From: Planctomycetota bacterium
GTDB lineage: Bacteria; Planctomycetota; Planctomycetia; Pirellulales; UBA1268
NCBI GenBank assembly: GCA_029978905.1
Contig: JAPOIM010000001.1
Span: 159,871 to 223,359 of the forward strand
Length of the DNA stretch: 63,489 nt
Direction of reading: 5' to 3'
The first letter of the stretch is position 1. Every line of letters starts with the position of its first letter. Below, piece after piece: positions 55,921-63,489 of this stretch. A program made the position numbers and the translations under genes. A model generated the notes under the pieces. The model did no database searches and was not told the origin of the DNA. It saw only the letters and a list, made by a program, of their open reading frames with translations.

Positions 55921-57987
55921 TTACTTTACCCAGTCCTCCAAAACAGCTTCGTCTTCGACGCGAAAACGGCCAATCGCGTCGGTCAGCCCCCCGACCGAAG
56001 CCACCATGCTGCCCGCCGCCGACTTAAACTCCCCCAGGGCTGCCGCAGCGGTTCGCGTGCCGTCGTTGAGCGTGACAAGCGCCTCGGCAATCTGGGAAGC
56101 CCCCGACGTCTGCGATTCCATCCCTTTGTTGACCTGATCAAAGCGGTCGGAGAGCGTCTGCACCTTTCCGATCACGTCGGAGAAGCTGGCGCTGATGCCC
56201 GCCACCCGTGCGACACCTGCCCGCACCTCGTCGGAAAAGCGGCCCATTTCGTCCACGCCCGCGGTCACGGCAGCCTGCATCTGCTCCACCAGCCTCTCGA
56301 TGTCGAGGGTGGCCACGGCCGTTTGGTCAGCCAGCCGCCGAATCTCGCGAGCGACCACGAGAAACCCATGGCCGTAGGAGCCCGCTTTCTCCGCCTCGAT
56401 GGCCGCATTGATTGAGAGCAGGTTGGTCTGGTCGGCGACCTTGGTGATCGTGGTGATCACGAGGTTGATGTCTTCCGCCCGCTGACGGATCTCGGAGAGC
56501 CGCTCGGCAAAGGCCGCCGTGGCCGTTTCGAGCTGCTCCATCGAACGGCCCACGGCGTTGAGGTCCGAACGGCCCACGCTTGCCACGTCGGCGGTTTCCG
56601 TAGACACACGGGCCACTTCGTTCATCGTGCAGAGGAGTTCCTGGCCGGTCGCCGAGATCTGCCGGCTGGCAGCTGCCGCCTGGCTCGTGCTCGCCCCCAA
56701 GGCCGTGATGGCATGCTCCTGCTGGCGGCTCGCGGCAGAGAGCTCCTGAGCTGTCGAGGAAAGGTCAAAACTGGCCCGCTTCACCTCCCCCACGATTTCC
56801 CGCAAGCTCTCCGTCATCCCGCCGATGTCGCGGAGCAGTTGCCCTGTTTCATCCCCGTCGTCTGCATCGATCGTGCCCGTCAGGTCACCGCTGGCAACGC
56901 GTCTGGAGGCAGCCACCGCCTGGTTGATTCGGGCTGTCAGCGACGTGGTGAGCCACATCAAGAGGCCAATGACCACCGCCACACCGGCGGCGGCGACGCC
57001 AGCCGAAGCGAGCATCGGTTCCCGCACCCGGGCCAGCAAATCCTCCTCACGCATCTGCATCACCACAGTCCACGGGCCATTTTGTGTCCGCGCCGCCGCA
57101 AACAGGCTCACCTCACCATTCAACGGATCGTCTGCTCGCACGACCGATCCGAGCGAAACGGCCGCATGAAAGTTGCCGAGGATCTCGGCATACGGGGTGT
57201 CTGCGATCGGACGGGTATTCATCTCCGCGTCGTCGACCGTGGACGCGATCACCTTGCCGAGCCGGCTGAGCAAAACAATCTCGAAGTTCCAGCCCATCGC
57301 CGCCTGCCGACGCTTGATCTCTTCGAGGCTGTCAGCCAGGGCGATCAGCGAGCGATCCACGCCTGCCACCCCCACAAACCGACCGTCTTCCGTGATGGGA
57401 TAGGTCTGCTCCACCATCAACCGGCCCTCGTAATCGTAGGGCTCGGTCACCATCGCCTTGTCGGGCTCGGAGGCGTCATTGAATCGAGCCTTGTTGCCCG
57501 CGTAGAAGAGGCCTTCTAGCTGCACCAAGGGCGTCAGACGCAGCTGCGTCTCGTCGGTGAAATCACGAAACCAATAGGGGAGAAAGCGGCCGGTCTCGTC
57601 GAATGCCTCGGCTGGAAGCTCCGCGTCGCTGGTCCCGGTCGTGTCACCCTCGACCTCAGGTTCGTATCCGAAGTAGGCCGCGACAAACTGAGGGTAGGCC
57701 TGCAACACCGCGCGGGAAAAATCGAGCGACTCCTGCCGACGGCCTGCGAACCCCGTCTCGGCAGCGATTGCCATCACCCGCGCCGCCGTCACCGCCTCCC
57801 GCGTATCGCGATCAATCTCAGCGGCGATCGTGGCTGTTCGTTCCGCAAGCAGTTCCATCCCAAAATCTTCAAACAGCCACTGCATGCGGGCGTAGGTCAT
57901 CCACAAGACCACGATCAGGATGAGGAGGGTCGGCAAAATCCCCATCACGAACAGTCGCAGACGAATCCCAATCGTGGGCGGGGACAT
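55921..57987 (-). CDS. methyl-accepting chemotaxis protein
   Basis: This 688-residue receptor has an N-terminal helix (LFVMGILPTLLILIVVLWMT) and a periplasmic dCache-like sensor (about 40-330; PLVQLEGLFYAGNKARFND and VEQTYPITEDGRFVGVAGVD). A second helix (VAAAGVAVVIGLLMWLTTSL), a HAMP domain (SGDLTGTIDADDGDETGQ) and a long signalling hairpin follow. The hairpin's tip matches the CheA/CheW-binding consensus (INAAIEAEKAGSYGHGFLVV, then AREIRRLADQ). ATG 57987 was used, with TTG 57993 just upstream. No che genes are in the window. It would feed a flagellar or pilus-based taxis system elsewhere. The ligand is unknown. Confidence 0.93.
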   Translation of the reverse strand: MSPPTIGIRLRLFVMGILPTLLILIVVLWMTYARMQWLFEDFGMELLAERTATIAAEIDRDTREAVTAARVMAIAAETGFAGRRQESLDFSRAVLQAYPQFVAAYFGYEPEVEGDTTGTSDAELPAEAFDETGRFLPYWFRDFTDETQLRLTPLVQLEGLFYAGNKARFNDASEPDKAMVTEPYDYEGRLMVEQTYPITEDGRFVGVAGVDRSLIALADSLEEIKRRQAAMGWNFEIVLLSRLGKVIASTVDDAEMNTRPIADTPYAEILGNFHAAVSLGSVVRADDPLNGEVSLFAAARTQNGPWTVVMQMREEDLLARVREPMLASAGVAAAGVAVVIGLLMWLTTSLTARINQAVAASRRVASGDLTGTIDADDGDETGQLLRDIGGMTESLREIVGEVKRASFDLSSTAQELSAASRQQEHAITALGASTSQAAAASRQISATGQELLCTMNEVARVSTETADVASVGRSDLNAVGRSMEQLETATAAFAERLSEIRQRAEDINLVITTITKVADQTNLLSINAAIEAEKAGSYGHGFLVVAREIRRLADQTAVATLDIERLVEQMQAAVTAGVDEMGRFSDEVRAGVARVAGISASFSDVIGKVQTLSDRFDQVNKGMESQTSGASQIAEALVTLNDGTRTAAAALGEFKSAAGSMVASVGGLTDAIGRFRVEDEAVLEDWVK

Positions 57988-58184
57988 AAGCAAACGTTCC
58001 AGGCTTTGGCGTCGGTCAAACGACCCTCTGGGGTCTCAGCACTAGCCTACTTTCCGGGAGCGGCGGCTGTCGCAGACGCCCTCCGGCCACGCTGGGTTTC
58101 CCCCGGCGTTCCCCGTACAATCAGCCCTACAATCGCCCCAAACGGCCGCAGCTCGGCCCCATTCATCCCGCTCGCCCGTTCTCC

Positions 58185-58811
58185 ATGACGCACCACCACG
58201 ATCTTTGGCAGCAGCAGTCGTACTCGGCCCTTCTTTTCGACTGCGACGGCACCCTCGCCGACACGATGCCGGCCCACTTCATCGCCTGGACCCATGTCAC
58301 CCAGCTACACGACCTGCGGTTTGACGAAGAGCGTTTTTACGCCCTTGGAGGCCGCCCCTCGCGTGACATCATCGCCCTTCTTGCGGCCGAAGCTGGCCGG
58401 GAACTCGACCTCGACGAGGCGGTGATCCTCAAGGAGAGCACCTTTCTCGCGCAGCTCCACGAGGTGCGGGCAATCGACCCTGTGGTGGATGTCGCTCGCC
58501 GGGCCAGTGGTTTCATCCCGACCGCAGTGGTCACGGGTGGTCACCGTCATATCTGTGAGCAGATCCTGGCCCACGTCGGTCTCGACGGGCTCTTCGACAC
58601 CCTCGTGGCCAGCGAAGACACACGCCTGCACAAACCAGAGCCCGAGCCTTTTCTCGAGGCGGCTCGACGGCTCGACGTCGATCCAAGCCGCTGCGTGGTC
58701 TGGGAAGACAGCGACCTTGGCATCGAGGCCGCCCGGCGGGCAGGGATGAGCTGGATCGATGTCCGCAGTTTCCACACGCCGCGACGGATCAGCCAGGCGG
58801 CGGTCGCTTGA
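58185..58811 (+). CDS. HAD-family hydrolase, beta-phosphoglucomutase-like
   Basis: This 208-residue enzyme has HAD motif I (LLFDCDGTLADT, nucleophile Asp and acid/base Asp), a helical cap, motif II-like AVVTGGHRHI, motif III HKPEPEPFLEAARR, and motif IV VVWEDSDLGIEAARRAG. The subgroup with a cap of this size includes beta-phosphoglucomutases and small phosphatases; the exact substrate cannot be read. It starts at ATG 58185 and is divergent from the chemoreceptor gene, with 197 bases between. Confidence 0.88.
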   Translation: MTHHHDLWQQQSYSALLFDCDGTLADTMPAHFIAWTHVTQLHDLRFDEERFYALGGRPSRDIIALLAAEAGRELDLDEAVILKESTFLAQLHEVRAIDPVVDVARRASGFIPTAVVTGGHRHICEQILAHVGLDGLFDTLVASEDTRLHKPEPEPFLEAARRLDVDPSRCVVWEDSDLGIEAARRAGMSWIDVRSFHTPRRISQAAVA

Positions 58812-59015
58812 AGCCCGCCAGACGACCACTGGCAACCTGGTAGGCCTGCGCGGATCAGGTCGACCCTGCGGCGTGCCCCAGCATCGACTGGCGAAAACGG
58901 TCGACCTTTGCCGAAACCTCCTCAAGGTGGCACGTCTGACGCAACGTCTGACGTTTGCCCCACACCCGGTGACCTCCAACCACCGGTCCGGTTTCCACGC
59001 GTCAGCCCCAGCCCA

Positions 59016-59267
59016 ATGCCAGCGAAACTCTACAGTCCGAAGACGCCTCGAGTGCGAGCCACGCTCTACATCTCGGCGGACGTTCTTGAGGAAGCCCGCA
59101 ACGCGGCGGTGCACCTCGCTGGCAACCCGCTGCGGCTCACGCTGGCGAAACTCGCCGATGAGGCGCTGCGAGCAGAACTCGAACGCCTCAAGCGTGAGTT
59201 CAACGACGGAAAGGATTTCCCCCAACGCGAGGAAGACCTGCGAGGCGGCAGGCCGATCGCCGCGTAA
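59016..59267 (+). CDS. small ribbon-helix-helix-like protein
   Basis: This 83-residue protein has RVRATLYISADVLEEARNAA at its N-terminus, which has the strand-helix shape of RHH DNA-binding proteins. A second helix (RLTLAKLADEALRAELERLK) and a charged tail follow. Such proteins are often antitoxins or small repressors; no toxin gene is visible next to it. The ATG at 59016 gives a more plausible N-terminus than the longer frame from 58908. Function is uncertain. Confidence 0.55.
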   Translation: MPAKLYSPKTPRVRATLYISADVLEEARNAAVHLAGNPLRLTLAKLADEALRAELERLKREFNDGKDFPQREEDLRGGRPIAA

Positions 59268-59316
59268 CGAGGCACTGATGCCATGACCACCATTGCATGC
59301 CCGGAACCAACGTCAC

Positions 59317-60558
59317 ATGCCGTGGCCCAACGCACGGCACCCGATCCTCACATCGAACGCGAACGAAGCGAACTGCGACGTGAACTGCTTCGACGAATTC
59401 TCGACTCCGAACAGCGGAGGCAGGCCCAGCGACTGGCGAAGCGGTAGCGGCACGCTGACCGCCGCGCGCTTCCTGTTGCTGGCCATCTTCTGCTGGCCGT
59501 GCCCTACGCGAGGCGAGGGCTGGGATGCGCTGTTTTCCGACTACCTGCTCACCGGCCAAGAACCACGCCCCGCCGTGGCCCGCGTTGTAGCCCCAGACGG
59601 CTCCGGCACCTCGCTGGGGTCGGGCGTCTTGGTCGACGTGAACGCATCGCAGGCACTCGTGCTCACCAACTGGCATGTCGTTCGTGACAGCCGCTCGGCC
59701 GTGCTCGTGCAATTCCCAGACGGTTTTCAGTCGGCAGGCACGATCCTGCGGGTCGACTCGGTGTGGGATCTGGCGGCCATCGTGATCTGGAAGCCCAACG
59801 TTGAGCCGGTGCAGCTGGCGGCCCGCGCCCCGGTGATCGGTGAGCCCCTGACGATCGCGGGATACGGACGCGGCCCGTATCGCGAAGTTTCGGGCGGCTG
59901 CACGCAGTATCTCTCGCCGGGCAGCGGCCAGCCGATGGAACTCGTGGAACTGGTAGGAGAGGCGAGGCAAGGGGATTCCGGCGGGCCGATCTTCAACGCC
60001 GACGGCGAACTCGCGGGCATCCTTTTCGGTGAATCGGGTGGCCGCACCGTTGGGGCGAGCAGTCCACGCGTGCGTGCCTTTCTGGCATCAGTCGGCTCAG
60101 CTGGCTACGCCGCACCTCCTGCGACAAGCATCGCCGCCGCGGTCGAGGCGCCTCCTCAAACGCCCGCTCCGATGATGACCGCGAGCCATCGCCCTGCCGC
60201 TCAGGAAGGGCAGGGAGCCTCACGTCTCCCCACGCTGGCGTTGAGCGCCCCACAACCACCGGAAGCCGCAGCGACGGCGGGGTCTGCTCAGCCGGGAACG
60301 GCAGTGCGTGCAACGGCCCCGCCAAACGAGACAATCTCTCAGACGACTGAGCCCGCGGCCGCCACCGATCCCGAAGCCGCCCCCTCAGGTGAGCAGGCAC
60401 CAGCCGAGCCGCCGCCACTTGAGGTCGCGGATCTTGTGCAGGCCGTGCGCACGATCTCCCCAGGCGGGAATCCGCAGAACCTGCTCGCAGTCCTTGGAGC
60501 GGGGGCTTTAATCGTCTTCGGACTCCGCGGCATCTCCCGCGGCATAGCCTCGTCGTGA
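59317..60558 (+). CDS. trypsin-like serine protease with C-terminal membrane anchor
   Basis: The protease domain has a complete catalytic triad: His in LTNWHVVRDS, Asp in VDSVWDLAAIVI, and Ser in ARQGDSGGPIFNADGELAGI. An N-terminal signal segment (AARFLLLAIFCWPCPTRGE) sends it out of the cytoplasm. A Pro/Ala-rich linker of about 130 residues follows the protease domain, and the protein ends in a helix (LLAVLGAGALIVFGLRGISR). The true start is uncertain: ATG 59317 is used, but the first 50 residues look poorly conserved and GTG 59380 or a later rare start is possible. No PDZ domain is present, unlike DegP. Confidence 0.82.
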   Translation: MPWPNARHPILTSNANEANCDVNCFDEFSTPNSGGRPSDWRSGSGTLTAARFLLLAIFCWPCPTRGEGWDALFSDYLLTGQEPRPAVARVVAPDGSGTSLGSGVLVDVNASQALVLTNWHVVRDSRSAVLVQFPDGFQSAGTILRVDSVWDLAAIVIWKPNVEPVQLAARAPVIGEPLTIAGYGRGPYREVSGGCTQYLSPGSGQPMELVELVGEARQGDSGGPIFNADGELAGILFGESGGRTVGASSPRVRAFLASVGSAGYAAPPATSIAAAVEAPPQTPAPMMTASHRPAAQEGQGASRLPTLALSAPQPPEAAATAGSAQPGTAVRATAPPNETISQTTEPAAATDPEAAPSGEQAPAEPPPLEVADLVQAVRTISPGGNPQNLLAVLGAGALIVFGLRGISRGIASS

Positions 60559-60565
60559 CCGAGGC

Positions 60566-61099
60566 TTACGCCTTGGGCACCGCCGTCACCTTGGCCTCGA
60601 GGATGCCAACGGGCTCCCGAGGGCAGTCGCGGGCGTCGGTGGCCACGTTTCCAATCGCTTTGACGACCGCCAGGCTGGCGTCGTCTGCCGTGCGTCCGAA
60701 GGCGGTGTACTGACGGTCGAGGTGCGGCACCTTCTCCAGGCAGATAAAAAACTGGCTGCCAGCGGAGTTCGGATCGCTCGTGCGGGCCATCGAGAGCACA
60801 CCGGGCTCGTGCGACGTGGCATTGAACTCGGCAGGAATCGTGTAACCAGGCCCTCCCATGCCGTTTCCGTCGGGGCAACCCCCCTGAATCATGAAGCCCT
60901 TGATGATCCGATGGAAACAGCCGCTGTCGTAGAAACCGCTCTGGGCGAGGGCCACGAAGTTGCGGACATGCCCAGGCGCCACGGCAGCATCGAGCGTCAG
61001 CCGGATCGAGCCAGCAGTCGTCTCAAGCGTGACCTCGTAGTCGTGAGCGGCGAGGTCGAGGGCGGCGGCAGCCTTCTTGATATCGGCGGGACTGGACAT
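60566..61099 (-). CDS. cyclophilin-type peptidyl-prolyl isomerase
   Basis: It speeds cis-trans proline isomerisation during folding. The 177-residue protein has the conserved cyclophilin blocks: NFVALAQSGFYDSGCFHRII (active-site Phe and Arg), GFMIQGGCPDGNGMGGPGYT, SMARTSDPNSAGSQFFICLE, and LDRQYTAFGRTADDASL. ATG 61099 gives a cytosolic protein without a signal peptide; the longer frame from 61162 adds nothing credible. It lies convergent with the protease gene, with only 7 bases between. Confidence 0.94.
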   Translation of the reverse strand: MSSPADIKKAAAALDLAAHDYEVTLETTAGSIRLTLDAAVAPGHVRNFVALAQSGFYDSGCFHRIIKGFMIQGGCPDGNGMGGPGYTIPAEFNATSHEPGVLSMARTSDPNSAGSQFFICLEKVPHLDRQYTAFGRTADDASLAVVKAIGNVATDARDCPREPVGILEAKVTAVPKA

Positions 61100-61171
61100 G
61101 GTGACTTTCGCAGGTGAGGGGTGGGAAAAAATGGTGAGAGATAACGAGCATGGCGGCCCCATCGGCCCGTT

Positions 61172-61750
61172 TCAACCGCCGGCCTTCACTGCCTGGAAAA
61201 ACAGTTCCCGGCGCTCTCCCCACGCATCCTCAGGGAGCACCGGACGCATCCCGTCGCAGGAGAGCGGATGAGGCAGGTCGAGCCAACTCCGGCAGCCGGT
61301 CATCTCGGGCGTTTCCTCAATGAGGTGCGGTTCCTGTCGTCGCCACACGCGTATCAGTGCGGCCGTGATTCCCGGCTGACGGTACGCAAACCGCTGCCGG
61401 ACCACGTCGGCCGCCAGCACGTGCAGGGGAGCAAGCCCCTCGAGGAGGTGTTCGTCATCCAGCCAGCAGACCTCTTCCACGACAGCCAACAGATCGATCA
61501 TCGCAGGGCCACCGGCACACCCAGCCTCGATGGCGAAGTCGGTGGCCCACCCCACGAGCCGTGCCGCCGCCTCATGGTGTCGGGTCGGAAACAGCCAAAA
61601 GGCATTGGCGGGAAAACCAAACTTCCCGGCGGGATCGTCGATCCCACCCGCGCGGAGCAATACCGTTTGGCTTCCAGCCGCCATCGCCCGACACACCGCC
61701 GACCACTCTTTGAGAGCTTTCGCCGAACGCGAGGGGAAGGTTTCTTTCAT
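61172..61750 (-). CDS. DUF1802 family protein
   Basis: This 192-residue soluble protein matches the DUF1802 pattern: ALKEWSAVCRAMAAGSQTVL, LRAGGIDD, AFWLFPTRHHEAA at the N-terminal part, then mixed alpha/beta sequence to a Trp-rich end (SWLDLPHPLSCDGMRPVLPE). The family's function is not known to me; it occurs in cyanobacteria and others. ATG 61750 begins at MKETFPSRSAKAL. It is upstream of the cyclophilin gene on the same strand (72 bases). Confidence 0.75.
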   Translation of the reverse strand: MKETFPSRSAKALKEWSAVCRAMAAGSQTVLLRAGGIDDPAGKFGFPANAFWLFPTRHHEAAARLVGWATDFAIEAGCAGGPAMIDLLAVVEEVCWLDDEHLLEGLAPLHVLAADVVRQRFAYRQPGITAALIRVWRRQEPHLIEETPEMTGCRSWLDLPHPLSCDGMRPVLPEDAWGERRELFFQAVKAGG

Positions 61751-61847
61751 TGATTGGGCTTTCTTTGGCAAGCCACGCGATCGAGCAACGATCAGGCTTG
61801 CGAACCGTTGATTGTCGTAACAGCCGACGTTGCCGATACTTTGACCG

Positions 61848-63023
61848 ATGAACCGTCTCCCCACCAAACAGATTGCCGAGCAGAAAAGCCACGCCCTTCT
61901 CGGCGGTCGCCTCCCTGCGGGCCGACAACTTGGGGGCTACGAGCTGCGTACGCTCCTCGGGAGCGGAGCGATGGCGGACGTGTACCTCGGGCTGCAGACG
62001 TCGCTCGGCCGTAAAGTCGCGGTGAAGGTGCTGCGCGAAACCGGTCGCGGCCATAGCAGCGCCGCCATCGAGCGGTTCATGCAGGAGGCCCGGGCGGCGG
62101 CCTCCCTCGTGCACGGCAACATCGTGCAGATTTACGAGGTGGGCTGCGTCGACAATGTCCACTTCATCGCCGAGGAATACGTCGCCGGCCCGACCCTCAA
62201 GCAGTGGCTGCATGAACGGGGCACGCTCTCCCCGCCGCAAGCCGTGTCGGTCTTGGAGCAGGTCGCTGCCGCGCTCGATCGCGCCTGGCAGCAGAAGATC
62301 GTGCACCGGGATATCAAGCCGGAAAACCTGCTCATCACGCCTGCCGGGGAAGTCAAAGTGGCCGACTTTGGCTTGGCACGCATCACGCTGGCCGGTGAAG
62401 GGCTCGACCTGACGCACGAGGGCACGACCCTCGGCACCCCGCTTTACATGAGCCCTGAGCAGGTGGAGGGCCACGAACTCGACTCCCGCAGCGACCTCTA
62501 CTCCCTCGGCGCCACGCTCTACCACGTGATCGCGGGTCGCCCGCCGTTTGACTCAGGCACGCCGCTGAGCGTGGCGCTCGCCCACGTCCGCGAAACCCCG
62601 CGGCCGCTGCAGAGCCTGCGTCCTGAGTTTCCCACCATCCTCACCGATTTGATCGATCGGTTGCTCTCGAAAAACCCGGACGAACGCTATGCCAACCCAG
62701 CAGCCTTGCTCGAGGCTCTTCGCGAAACCGAAGAAGTGGCGGGCGGGGCAGGGCGATCGATCATGACGTCGCTGGTCTGGGAAGGGGAGGGTGGTGGCTC
62801 CGCCTGGCACCCGCAGGCCGCAGAGTCGTCCCAGGAACTGCGCTCGGCGACAAGCCAGTTGGAGCGCGCCATGCTCGACGCGGGTGCCGCGGCCCGCACG
62901 CAGCGCCGTTTTTGGATCCTCGTGGCGCTTGCCGCCGCGCTCGCGTTTGCCCTTGGCAGTCTGCTCGGCAGAATCCGCGCCACCCGACAGTGGTTCAAGG
63001 CCCTGCCAGCCCGAGACCGATGA
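61848..63023 (+). CDS. Ser/Thr protein kinase (PknB-like) with C-terminal membrane anchor
   Basis: This 391-residue Hanks-type kinase phosphorylates Ser/Thr on partner proteins. The motifs are all intact: Gly loop LLGSGAMADVYLG, catalytic Lys in VAVKVLRE, HRDIKPENLL, ADFGLARI, and the SPEQ substrate-binding loop (GTPLYMSPEQVEGHELDS). A linker of about 60 residues follows and then one helix (FWILVALAAALAFALGSLLG), so the kinase faces the cytoplasm. No sensor domain is present outside, unlike PASTA kinases. Divergent from the DUF1802 gene. Planctomycetes encode many such kinases. Confidence 0.93.
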   Translation: MNRLPTKQIAEQKSHALLGGRLPAGRQLGGYELRTLLGSGAMADVYLGLQTSLGRKVAVKVLRETGRGHSSAAIERFMQEARAAASLVHGNIVQIYEVGCVDNVHFIAEEYVAGPTLKQWLHERGTLSPPQAVSVLEQVAAALDRAWQQKIVHRDIKPENLLITPAGEVKVADFGLARITLAGEGLDLTHEGTTLGTPLYMSPEQVEGHELDSRSDLYSLGATLYHVIAGRPPFDSGTPLSVALAHVRETPRPLQSLRPEFPTILTDLIDRLLSKNPDERYANPAALLEALRETEEVAGGAGRSIMTSLVWEGEGGGSAWHPQAAESSQELRSATSQLERAMLDAGAAARTQRRFWILVALAAALAFALGSLLGRIRATRQWFKALPARDR

Positions 63024-63128
63024 CATCACTCCAGGCGTGGCCGCTTCACCGCAGCCCGGCCCGGGGGCGCCATGGAGTCCGCTGTGGCTTGACTCGCCTC
63101 GGTCGCCTGTTAAAAAAAGTTACCCATT

Positions 63129-63201
63129 GCCCCCATCGTCTAGTGGCCCAGGACGTCGGGTTCTCAGTCCGAAAACCGGGGTTCGACTCCCCGTGGGGGT
63201 G
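63129..63201 (+). tRNA. tRNA-Glu (anticodon CTC)
   Basis: The 73-base sequence folds as a tRNA: acceptor GCCCCCA pairing with TGGGGGT; the D-arm region TCGTCTAGTGGCCCAGGACG as in bacterial tRNA-Glu; anticodon stem TCGGG/TCCGA with loop TTCTCAG, so anticodon CTC reading GAG; and T-arm CGGGGTTCGACTCCCCG. The discriminator is G63201 and CCA is not encoded. The first acceptor pair is a G-U wobble. An integrase gene overlaps its 3' half on the other strand. Confidence 0.95.
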
Positions 63202-63489
63202 CTTCTAAAGCCGCAAAACCTCGGGAAACATTGCGTTTTCTCGGGGTTTTCGCAATTTCGTTCGGCTCAGTTCGGTCCAGTTGGGCTGGGTGGTGGGCCA
63301 CGTTTTGGGCCACGGTCACGATGCCTGATGCCTGCTCGAAATCCTCGTCTGTCACCTGGGCGTAGTGTTTGAGCGCGACGGCCTCTGTGTTGCCGATCCA
63401 CGCGCAGGCCACGTGGGCTGGATGCTCCCGCATCAGTTCCGTCTCACGGGTGGCTCGCAGATTCTGGAACACCTTTGGCCACCGATCGA
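63164..63489 (-). CDS. tyrosine recombinase/integrase, C-terminal part (truncated by window edge)
   Basis: The minus-strand frame from the right edge of the window reads WPKVFQNLRATRETEL then HVACAWIGNTEAVALKHYAQ and VTDEDFEQA. This is the C-terminal catalytic region of a tyrosine integrase, with the LRATR box Arg, the HVxxxW region and the nucleophile Tyr in ALKHYAQV. The N-terminal DNA-binding parts lie outside the window. The coding sequence ends at 63164, inside the tRNA-Glu gene, giving the C-terminus PPRGVEPRFSD. The frame is open to base 63489, so no start codon is claimed. Integrases placed this way usually belong to an element integrated in the tRNA. Confidence 0.82.
   Translation of the reverse strand, partial: DRWPKVFQNLRATRETELMREHPAHVACAWIGNTEAVALKHYAQVTDEDFEQASGIVTVAQNVAHHPAQLDRTEPNEIAKTPRKRNVSRGFAALEAPPRGVEPRFSD
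63165..63201. other. probable attachment site within the 3' half of tRNA-Glu
   Basis: The anticodon-to-T-arm part of tRNA-Glu is overlapped by the end of an integrase gene pointing towards it. In tRNA-integrated elements, the 3' half of the tRNA is the usual crossover region. A second copy of this segment should exist at the far end of the element, to the right of this window; it cannot be seen here. Exact core borders are therefore unknown. Confidence 0.45.

Noticed and set aside
59283-59447. A 54-residue charged ORF (MTTIACPEPT...) 15 bases after the RHH-like gene.
   Set aside because: It overlaps the N-terminal part of the protease frame, and its third-position GC is lower than that of the protease frame over the same bases. 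It could be real only if the protease starts later than assumed.

Overview
The window is a GC-rich chromosomal segment that most likely comes from a planctomycete (Planctomycetota, probably the Pirellulales). This is inferred from gene content, not from a marker gene. The pointers are a split cytochrome bc complex with a giant octaheme cytochrome, very large surface proteins with an N-terminal LExR-x-LL type motif, GAF-HlyD and M50-HlyD fusions, and an integrase whose C-terminus has a WPKVFQNLRATRETEL-type sequence common in that phylum.

Layout. (1) 1-21301 is one uninterrupted plus-strand respiratory block: Rieske protein (5' end outside the window), split cytochrome b in two genes, a 1547-residue octaheme c-type cytochrome with a PDZ domain, two amicyanin-like type 1 copper proteins, a diheme lipoprotein cytochrome c, and then an A2-type cytochrome c oxidase (coxB, coxA, ctaA, ctaB, coxC, subunit IV) with assembly factors (SCO1, DUF420/CtaM-like, a small CPTC protein) and a large repeat-containing membrane protein. 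Together these look like a quinol:cytochrome c reductase plus oxidase, with their soluble carriers and heme/copper assembly genes. (2) 21429-24164: malate dehydrogenase, an alpha/beta-hydrolase-like protein without the nucleophile serine, and an ATPase-type sensor kinase. (3) 24210-28965: a compact flagellar/type III export locus (FliF-FliO fusion, FliP, FliQ, FliR, truncated FlhB). (4) 28940-38845: sulfotransferase, TPR lipoprotein, thioredoxin-like lipoprotein, ABC-2 permease, TPR protein, small secreted protein, membrane protein, and an ABC ATPase/permease pair. (5) 38974-45597: DUF3467 protein, GAF-HlyD fusion, HlyD adaptor, PqqD-like/M50 protease/HlyD fusion and a MOSC protein. I consider this the best candidate for an undescribed export or peptide-processing machine. 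(6) 45610-55774: surface proteins, namely a Calx-beta/leishmanolysin-like metalloprotease, a 1754-residue beta-helix protein and an inverse-autotransporter-like protein, the last two ending at a shared hairpin terminator. (7) 55921-63023: chemoreceptor, HAD phosphatase, small RHH-like protein, trypsin-like protease, cyclophilin, DUF1802 protein and Ser/Thr kinase. (8) 63129-63489: tRNA-Glu(CTC) whose 3' half is overlapped by the end of a tyrosine integrase entering from the right edge, so the window probably stops just inside an integrated element.

Main limits: all family assignments come from reading motifs by eye. Several starts were moved from the longest open frame to an internal start with a better ribosome binding site or signal peptide. 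Promoters could not be located with confidence.
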